Below are positions 1-22,500 of a DNA stretch of 22,500 nucleotides, one piece after another (within the stretch, counting starts at the first letter, position 1; every line of letters starts with the position of its first letter). Under the pieces are notes generated by a model. The model had not been told where the DNA came from. It saw nothing but the letters and a program-made list of their open reading frames with translations, and made no database searches. Position numbers and translations under genes: made by a program. This stretch comes from Glandiceps talaboti (lineage: Eukaryota > Hemichordata > Enteropneusta > Spengelidae): NCBI RefSeq assembly GCF_964340395.1, contig NC_135570.1:11590322-11612821 (forward strand), given 5' to 3'.

Positions 1-155
1 TGGTACGTACTTATTGATTTCCACCCTGACTAAAGAATAATTATTATTATTGGGGAATTATTTAGTTAGTTGCATATTGTTTCTAAAATGATCCTTAACC
101 TGAAATGTAAAATGTCACTGACATTATGCCTTAATTGAAATCAGTATCTTTAGGG

Positions 156-509
156 TTAAAGGGGAAAACCACTCCAGGTAATACAGACATTTTCAAAAAC
201 TTTGGGTTGTGAAGTCATTTCATGATTTCACATCACAAAAATCTCAATCCTTTGCCAAACATCAAATTGAAACTCATTTCACCTCTATCCTTTAAGTGGT
301 GCACCATTGCCCCATGGGTAGTATACATGAATATTTATTAGATGAATAATGCATATTCACAGCTATTTACCTGAAGGAAATAAACTCTTAGCGGTTATGA
401 ATAATCAATGTTCATGCAAATTTGAGAGATGTGAAATCATAAAATGTTTCTTCAGAACCCAAAGTTTATGAAAATACCTTTAAATGCTGGAGTGGTGTTC
501 CCTATAAAG
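156..509. mobile_element. Fold-back (MITE-like) element, copy 1
   Basis: About 354 bp in intron 13. The two ends are inverted copies of each other over roughly 80 bp: the left end reads TTAAAGGGGAAAACCACTCC, followed by a stretch around AACTTTGGGTT and ATGATTTCACAT. The right end is the complement, closing near GGAGTGGTGTTCCCTATAAAG. There is no coding capacity. Related copies lie at 4486-4632 and 10427-11156. It looks like a non-autonomous DNA element with long terminal inverted repeats. A TTAA at the border hints at the target site but I cannot define the duplication. Confidence 0.65.
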
Positions 510-646
510 CTAAACTTCTCAACGTTTCTGACTCAACATTTTATGAGAGGTTTTTTATTCTTGTTTGATATATCAATGTCTTTATATAATGTGATACTGA
601 TATGATATCCTGTACTGTATAATTGACGTCATGAAAAAACACTTAC

Positions 647-16066
<15,420 letters not shown>

Positions 16067-16176
16067 CCTTAAATCTACAAATATACAAAACATTATCCCA
16101 CGAGTTATACACAGTACAGTAACGTAACGTCATATCACAAATTCTTAATGAAGACACGAAGTTATGCCATGAACGC
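16067..16176 (-). promoter_or_regulatory. Immediate upstream / 5' leader of the receptor gene
   Basis: About 110 bases between the start codon and the GA-rich tract. A T-rich run followed by AG at 16076-16075 could be a splice acceptor of a 5' UTR intron, in which case the promoter is further right. I see no clear TATA box at a fixed distance, so the transcription start is undefined. Confidence 0.3.
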
Positions 16177-16197
16177 GGGGGGAAGGAGGGAGGGAGG

Positions 16198-16269
<72 letters not shown>

Positions 16270-16320
16270 AGACAGAGAGAGGGGAGAGAGAGAGGGGGAG
16301 AGGGGGGGGAGAGTAGAGAC
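16177..16320. repeat. GA-rich purine tract upstream of the gene
   Basis: About 144 bases almost free of pyrimidines on the plus strand: GGGA blocks, (GA)n of about 30 units, then mixed GGGGA blocks. On the gene's own strand it is a polypyrimidine tract about 110-250 bases before the start codon. Such tracts can form triplex DNA and bind GAGA-type factors, but a role here is only a possibility. Confidence 0.95.
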
Positions 16321-16359
16321 AGACACAGACACAGACACAGACACAGACACAGACACAGA
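16317..16359. repeat. (ACAGAC)n hexamer repeat
   Basis: About seven hexamer units adjoining the GA tract. On the minus strand it reads (GTCTGT)n. It gives an Asp-Thr or Ser-Val dipeptide open frame, an artefact. Confidence 0.95.
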
Positions 16360-18317
16360 GATCTACCACATGCAATATTAGTTTTAGTTTTGTGTCTATT
16401 TTAGTTTTGCCGATAGCTCGATTTCCGTAGTAGTATGGCCATAAAACATCTTATCTTCTCCCTCGTTGTTACAGCATACAACCCATCCCTCGTGGGGAAT
16501 CGAAACAGTGACGTGTCCGTGATATTGTACAGTTGTAATAATATGTAATGGGAATATCTATCGATAAACTTGCACCTCCCCAACAACAGATTATCACATT
16601 TTAGAATGTGTCCAACAGAAAATGATCGTAGGCTGGTTGTTTGATAATTTGATGATATAAACTACGTGGCTATCGCGATCGTAGGAATGCACCATTAAAA
16701 GTCAAAATTACCGATTATATGTTTTTGTTTATGCTGGAGTTTGATTTTTGAGAGTTGTGTCGACCTTTATGACATCTAGTTATCACTTAAGGTAATTCTA
16801 AATACTGCTGCCACATATTGTCTTTTATAGAGAGTAGCTGTACTGTATTATATACGTACTATATACTATATGTACTATACATTTTTTCCCATCAGACAAC
16901 TGAAAACTTGTAAAAATACCAATAATTAGACCTTGAACATATTGATTCGAGGTTGATTTCATCCATAAGTAGTACCGTAACAGGTTGAAATCGTGATCGC
17001 CGTTGAGGGCGCTGATTTTTGGTGCGGACCCAAAACTCAATTTGATTGAATTTATTGTACCATATTATGTGTACAGCTACACAATTATATGTTTACCCAT
17101 AGGCGTTACTGTGCATGGTGTACAATATTATAAGTAAGGATTATATCTTACCAAAGGGTTTTTTTAAAAAATATTTCAGTCGGATCTCGGTACAGAAACG
17201 TTGATGCATGTAATAAATAGGACGACGAGTAAATCATGCATAGTTGGCGGCGGACGGTTTCATTTTTTTTGCCTTGGGAATTATCATCTTTTTGTGGCGG
17301 GCCTGTGGTTTTACTTCGATGAAAAACTACTATTTGAATCCTTAGGTTGACTTTCACAAGGCGGAATTCAAACGAGAAACTGTAAATGAAAATGCCGGAT
17401 CCCGGCGGTGTTTAAGTATGCCCATGGTAAGCCTGATAATATGTACCAATAAAGCATAAATCATCAACTCGTTCTCTCCCTACTAAATGATGGTTATTGC
17501 AAACGGAGAAGAGTGTAAACAAAGTTTAGAATTTCGATCATATACAGCCACAGCTGTCACAGCGTTAAAGTTGTTATCGTAGAGTATCGTTTATGAAATA
17601 AGCTGGTGCCATCAACATATCTGGCATCATAGACATCATTTCTCGTACCCACATTGTCATTCAACAAGAGATTTGTTTTATCCGCAAAGGCGAAACAAAA
17701 GTAGTGAGGGCATGATCGCTGCATGCTTCAGTAGCCCTGTGATTGGTTGAAAACCTCACCAGGTGTCATCTGTATGTTGTTAGCTTGAAAAGGCACGTAA
17801 AGGTGGCCACAGTTCAACTAGTTTATCGAAGTTTAGTGTAATATCATTTTCGCTTCCCAAAGCTAACTCTTGTCTGCTCCTCTCTGGTTTTTATATCCTA
17901 TTCCAAGGATGATAAATTGAACTGCTCGTCCGGAACCTACACTGGACGTACATCTTAATGCATTGCAATCTCTCCTCTGGCCTTACAAAAATATTGTAAA
18001 AATACCACACACGAGCCAGGTTGAACGCATGCGAACAAAATATATGGGTTTTATACCCTGGCCTTTCTACATTACGACAACTCGTGTCTACGTCATGAAC
18101 TGGTTCTACGAAGCGCAACTCCTACATTCCTTGGCTAAACGAAGACAAAGTTTGGGAATGGTATCTAAATATCTCTTATCTATCTATAGTGATTTAACTG
18201 TAATAGTATTGTTGCCGCTGAAATTAATAGAATTAAACATGGTGTGCGCAGGATAGGACGTTCCATATAGTCAAGACGACGCCAGATTATATTTTAGGTG
18301 ACACTGTTCGAATCCTC
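16360..18317. other. Upstream DNA without a supported gene
   Basis: About 2 kb. It contains the second member of an inverted repeat pair (17013-17137). Open frames are all below 100 codons, lack family resemblance, and have no codon or motif pattern I would trust. Distal regulatory sequence of the receptor could lie here, but I see no defined site. Confidence 0.6.
17013..17137 (-). repeat. Dispersed repeat, right member of an inverted pair
   Basis: Inverted relative to 7021-7156, about 10 kb away. It reads GGTGCGGACC, CAATTTGATTG, ATATTATGTGTACA and ATATGTTTACCC on the plus strand. Confidence 0.65.
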
Positions 18318-18417
18318 AGTGAGTGAGTGAGTGAGTGAGTGAGTGAGTGAGTGAGTGAGTGAGTGAGTGAGTGAGTGAGTGAGTGAGTGAGTGAGTGAGT
18401 GAGTGAGTGAGTGAGTG
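18318..18417. repeat. (GTGA)n microsatellite, 25 units
   Basis: 100 bases of uninterrupted GTGA/GAGT tetramers. On the minus strand it yields a Leu-Thr-His-Ser frame, which is an artefact. Confidence 0.97.
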
Positions 18418-20960
18418 GCGCGAGTTCTGTATAGTATTCTGTACATGCTTACTATTGTATGTTGTAGGTTATGTATTTGCACACAAGTAGTATTTAAATA
18501 AAACATATTTCAGAAGGTTTATGAGGAATACGACAAAATATAATCTGCGTCTGAATACAGACTAATCTGTGTACTATAAATGTAATACTCAGATTCGAAT
18601 CTGCAATGAATTGGCAACACGCGTACATTGTAGGAGCGTCTAGTCTATACACACACACGCATTGGGTGAGAATCACTCAATAGTTGGTTTTACCTCATTA
18701 TAGTGGTCTGAGGTTTTTACTTGTTCGTGTTTTTTACACTGTCCGGGGAATTGAAGTGTAGTGACACTGTGGTTATTTATTGTGTTCTTTGACAGTGTGC
18801 CATGTGGCCATCTGCCACACGTGTCGACTTCTTTATGTACCCCCTACTGTTTTATGCACCCATCCATCTAGCCATATTGTCCACGGTTTCACAATTCAAT
18901 GGACTTTACCGTAATTTTAAACTGTATGCGGGTCGCTTAATAAATTAAACACAGACCATAACGTGTCGCCTTGGTGATTTGCAGTTAAAGTCTACTTCAA
19001 TTGTCGCGTATATGGCTATATATCCCCCTGGAAATGATAGGTGATGAAGAGTTTCGAGAAGAAACAGTGTGTCATCGAATCACTTACACACTTTGTCTAC
19101 ATGGCGAGGAGCCCTGGAATGATACATGTACGCATCGAGGTCTACACGATGTCTCTACGAAAGGACGAGAACATCGTGGACCATGTAGCGTCTCAATCAA
19201 AATAAAGTACACGGCGAGTGGATGAGTCGTACTCGAAAGATACACTCATTACAAATGTAAAACATGCTTCAGTTTACTGTCGAGTTATTCTACAAGGTTT
19301 AAGAAAGACCACGAAATTCTGGATCGCTATACATAAAATTTAACAATCAGAGATATTTGTCCACTATCTGTGACATTATTGTACTGGGGAAACGGTTTTA
19401 TTTCACTGTGTCGCAGAATTGTTTATTGTATCACTTTAGAACGAGTTTACCATTCCCACGGCCACTGATCAAACCTCGGGCACGGTAACACCGACCCTTT
19501 TATTGAGAATCTCATATATAATCACCCGGTCATATGGCTTGCATACAAATGGGTCTAAGAGTTGTAGTTTATTTGTCTCGTGTCTCATCGTCTATAGTAA
19601 ACCGATTTATTTATTGGGAAAGTAACCAGACTGCAACAGTCAAATAGAGCTTGTATAATAAATAATATGTCATTTACGATTAAACAAGTATTCCGTTAAC
19701 TTTCAAACTATGGTTCCATTCTTATGAGTTGGTGAAACATAAAACGTGGACGATCTCCAAAGTCTGTGTGAGTTTCCCCTGCCTTTTAACTCTGTTTGGT
19801 ATATTTAAAGCCTTTATATAAATATATAACTCGTTTCTCAAACTATGCCACTTCTGATCGTTTCAAAACGATTCGATTTATATACGAATTTAGCGAGACC
19901 TCCACACAATCAATTTGAAGAGGTCGTTTCAGGTCTCAGACAACGCGTTTCTTATTGTGCTGGACTATGACACTGTGTACATTTAGATGTATACTTACGA
20001 AAGGCTAAATTCTCGGTTCGCTGACAAGTTCCCACACTACGGTGGTCGGGAACTTTCGTGTCTGAAGATAAAAAAAAATGAGACGTACACTTACCGAGTA
20101 TAATCTGGTGACAAAGCACCAATTGTCTCAAAATCAAGAAGACACCGTATACCAATAACTGGGAAAACTGACACTGGTATTAGTTCACACGCCCATGTAT
20201 TCCTAGGTGTAGTCCCGTGAGGTTTCGCCAGGCATGCAACGGCAAACTTTACTTTCAAACATTGATACAATGCAACTCTATGGAAATTGTTGTCCGATTC
20301 GCGGATATTTTGGATGATTGTTGGGCACGGGACAGGCGAAACACCACTTTGTCTTACAGCCGTCGTTAATGTAATGGTCGTTGCGTTCGACTGGTTATAT
20401 GATGATTTAAGTATACGGACACTCCCAGCAGTCCGCCATAGTTGTTATTATTACAGTTTTACATATGAATGTGAAAGATATCGTGTACCCAATGACGATG
20501 CCATAGGTTAAGGTCAAACTTTGTGACCTTTCCATGCGCTACTTGAATTACGCAGTAAGTCAGGATTTTTATTCTAACATTTCGTATAAAGCAGTGTTTA
20601 TAGTAAGTCTATTTTCTATTTTGTCATGGCAAATATCTAGAGGGCAGGTAGCCCTAACCCCAATCCTAACCCTAACCCAGGTAGCCCAACGCCTTATTTG
20701 TACACTTGTATTGTCAGCTTAACTATATATGGTAGTCGCACCTGAAGAACGTGTAATACCAATAGTAATCGTTGCACAAAGGTATGTGCTCAACACAAAA
20801 GAGTTTGCTTTACACGTGAGTTTATGTACCTGTTTACTTGATTGGTTTACAAAAAATACTCACGTCCCAGCCTACTGTAATGGTCTGAGTTACATTGAAG
20901 CTTTGATTAAAGTCCCGCAAGTTGAGTTTATGAGCTATTTAACTCGACTGAAAAGGTTAC
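18418..20960. other. Intergenic DNA without a supported gene
   Basis: About 2.5 kb. No open frame above 85 codons and none with recognisable motifs. The only item of note is a short telomere-like run at 20651-20678. Confidence 0.6.
20651..20678. repeat. Short telomere-like CCCTAA run
   Basis: GCCCTAACCCCAATCCTAAC followed by CCTAACCC: about four imperfect CCCTAA units, flanked by AGGTAGCCC on both sides (GGTAGCCC at 20647 and 20681). Confidence 0.7.
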
Positions 20961-21145
20961 ATAAAACCATAAATTAAACCATACAACAGTACAATGTTAA
21001 TGTCGGTGCATGCTGAGATTTTCCTGAAATCATATTCTGGCATTGTTCGTCCACTTCAGTGAATAATAGTGGTTTCTGTGACATTTTAGTATACGTATGA
21101 TAAATGACGTCATCGAATCATTTTTGTATTATTCCTAGATACCAG
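20961..21145 (+). repeat. Dispersed repeat, upstream copy
   Basis: Same orientation as 8981-9159, with shared words ATAAAACC, AATGTTAATGTC, TCTGGCATTGTT, ATACGTAT and ACGTCATCG. This copy holds TGACGTCA near 21106. It ends where the ATCT microsatellite begins, a common arrangement for repeats that end in simple sequence. Confidence 0.65.
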
Positions 21146-21146
21146 A

Positions 21147-21310
<164 letters not shown>

Positions 21311-22500
21311 TGAAATGGGAAATAAAGCGTCACTTCAGTTGATGCTCTTTTACATTCAAAAAATGTATCTTGTTTCTGAATGTATGTAAATGGCTGTAGT
21401 ATCCTGTATTCACCTTGTGCCTACTATCAATTCCTTTTAAATAATCCATGACAAGTTGCGTCCAACATTATTACAAAAACAATGGACATAAGCAAAAGTA
21501 CCTATTCACTCTATCTAGCTCTTTTTAAGATTTTAAAGACCGTGTGTCACGAAGTGTACTCCCCTCTTTTGATATGAAAACGAAAGTTTTGATGTTACAT
21601 AAGCCAGCCACGCCAGTTATTATACCATTGGGTGTATACCTTGTTATATGCTGCAAGATTTGCCTATTTCCATGATTTTGAGATCCCTTATTTTTTAAAC
21701 GTGTCAAAACTCTAGCCTGAAAAACCACAAATCACGTTTCAGTTGGTTGAGTATTCAGGTAGGTTATGTCGCATAATCAGTCCCCTAAAGTTCAGAGAAG
21801 GTGACTAAACTATACACTACAGTATGAGTGACACTTGTGTCATGGGTCACTGGCTTGCTTTTGTTATTTAATCTATTATACATGGTTTTATACCGGTACC
21901 ATAAGTACCATAGTCACGGGATTCTTACTCATCTTTCAAAAATAGAAGTTGTTGTACGTATTTTATGGAATGTATTTGTAATTGGGTGTATCAATATTGC
22001 ATAATTTAAGTGTTGTGTAGCTTATTTCTTAGCATTTCTCCAAATTTTGTAATATGGAAGCTTTATTCTTGTCCTTTTGAAATGATAAAAGAAATTTGGG
22101 GTCGGCCTTCTTTTTCTCAATGTAATTTATAATCTTTTATTTTCCCATACATAGTATTTGGCGGCCATATTGGATTCCAAAATTGCTCAACGTTATAACA
22201 TTTTGACCTCTATTTTCAAAAATTCATACGTGACCCCCTGATTTACTTTTTACTTTGAATGAGAACAAGTTTGAGTTTATTATACAAAGTAACAGCAAAG
22301 GTTTAAGGAGTTTGTTTCCGAGACGTATTTCTCGTTATAAGTAACATGTTTTGTCACTGATTTACCTCGTGGTTTGATGTAACACAGGCAAATCTTTCTA
22401 TATTGTCTATAATCCCATCCCAGCGAGGATTCATGATTCAATCTGCAATTTGTAGCGCCAATGGAATTTTTTTTGTTCACGTGCTGTGTTATTGTTTAGT
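21311..22500. other. Right end of window, no gene supported
   Basis: About 1.2 kb. The stretch around 22160-22250 (GGCGGCCATATTGGATTCCA and the T/A-rich sequence beside it) resembles dispersed repeats common in marine animal genomes, but no second copy lies in the window. Open frames are short and unrecognised. Confidence 0.5.

Noticed and set aside
1-30. Possible next exon after exon 13 (an AG after TTATTCTTT on the minus strand)
   Set aside because: The phase stays open for about nine codons to the window edge, but the residues do not resemble the expected lobe-2 sequence. Too short to judge.
17963-18256. Plus-strand open frame of 97 codons
   Set aside because: No family motif, no splice or start support, and unremarkable AT-rich composition.
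20651-20678. Telomere or former chromosome end
   Set aside because: Only about four imperfect CCCTAA units, surrounded by ordinary sequence; more likely a chance or repair-inserted patch.

Overview
The window is nuclear DNA of an animal, most probably a marine invertebrate. It is AT-rich, packed with long microsatellites, fold-back elements and a tRNA-like SINE, and its protein-coding sequence is cut into short exons with GT/AG borders. The coding signal belongs to the metabotropic-glutamate-receptor branch of class C G-protein-coupled receptors. A lancelet, hemichordate or lophotrochozoan would all fit; I cannot settle the species from the sequence.

The window holds one recognisable gene, on the minus strand. 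It starts at 16066 with a signal peptide and runs off the left edge. I can join 13 exons (16066 down to 647) with matching phase at all 12 junctions and no internal stop: 5,032 coding bases, 1,677 complete codons. The protein is not an ordinary receptor. It strings together four Venus-flytrap (VFT, ANF_receptor/periplasmic-binding type I) ligand-binding domains, of which the fourth is cut off by the window edge. Modules are separated by three short linkers of about 50-55 residues. Each linker looks like the first part of the class C cysteine-rich domain (a VG-x-W-x-x-G-x-L strand, then three cysteines) and leads straight into the next VFT. Only the first module has a signal peptide, and no membrane segments lie between modules. 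Any transmembrane or kinase/cyclase domain must lie beyond position 1.

Layout from right to left: 16067-22500 is upstream DNA with no gene I can support (microsatellites, dispersed repeats). 16066-8339 encodes VFT1 plus linker 1 (exons 1-5). 7839-4725 encodes VFT2 (exons 6-9). 4237-4057 is linker 2 plus the start of VFT3 (exon 10). 3834-2567 encodes the rest of VFT3 in a single exon (exon 11). 1889-647 encodes linker 3 and the first part of VFT4 (exons 12-13). The introns carry the repeats: a (CATA)n tract of about 400 bp, a (TA)n tract, a TATG/TG/TGCA compound tract, a minisatellite whose every unit contains the CRE palindrome TGACGTCA, a perfect 69-bp triplication, a three-member fold-back family, a hairpin, a perfect palindrome and tRNA-Leu-complementary primer-site motifs.

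Inferred function: a secreted or membrane-anchored multi-VFT sensor. The modules have diverged. By alignment from memory to mGluR1, VFT3 keeps the residues that hold an amino acid's alpha-amino and alpha-carboxyl groups, while the arginine and lysine that grip the glutamate side chain are missing in every module where that position can be seen. Glutamate itself is therefore an unlikely ligand.
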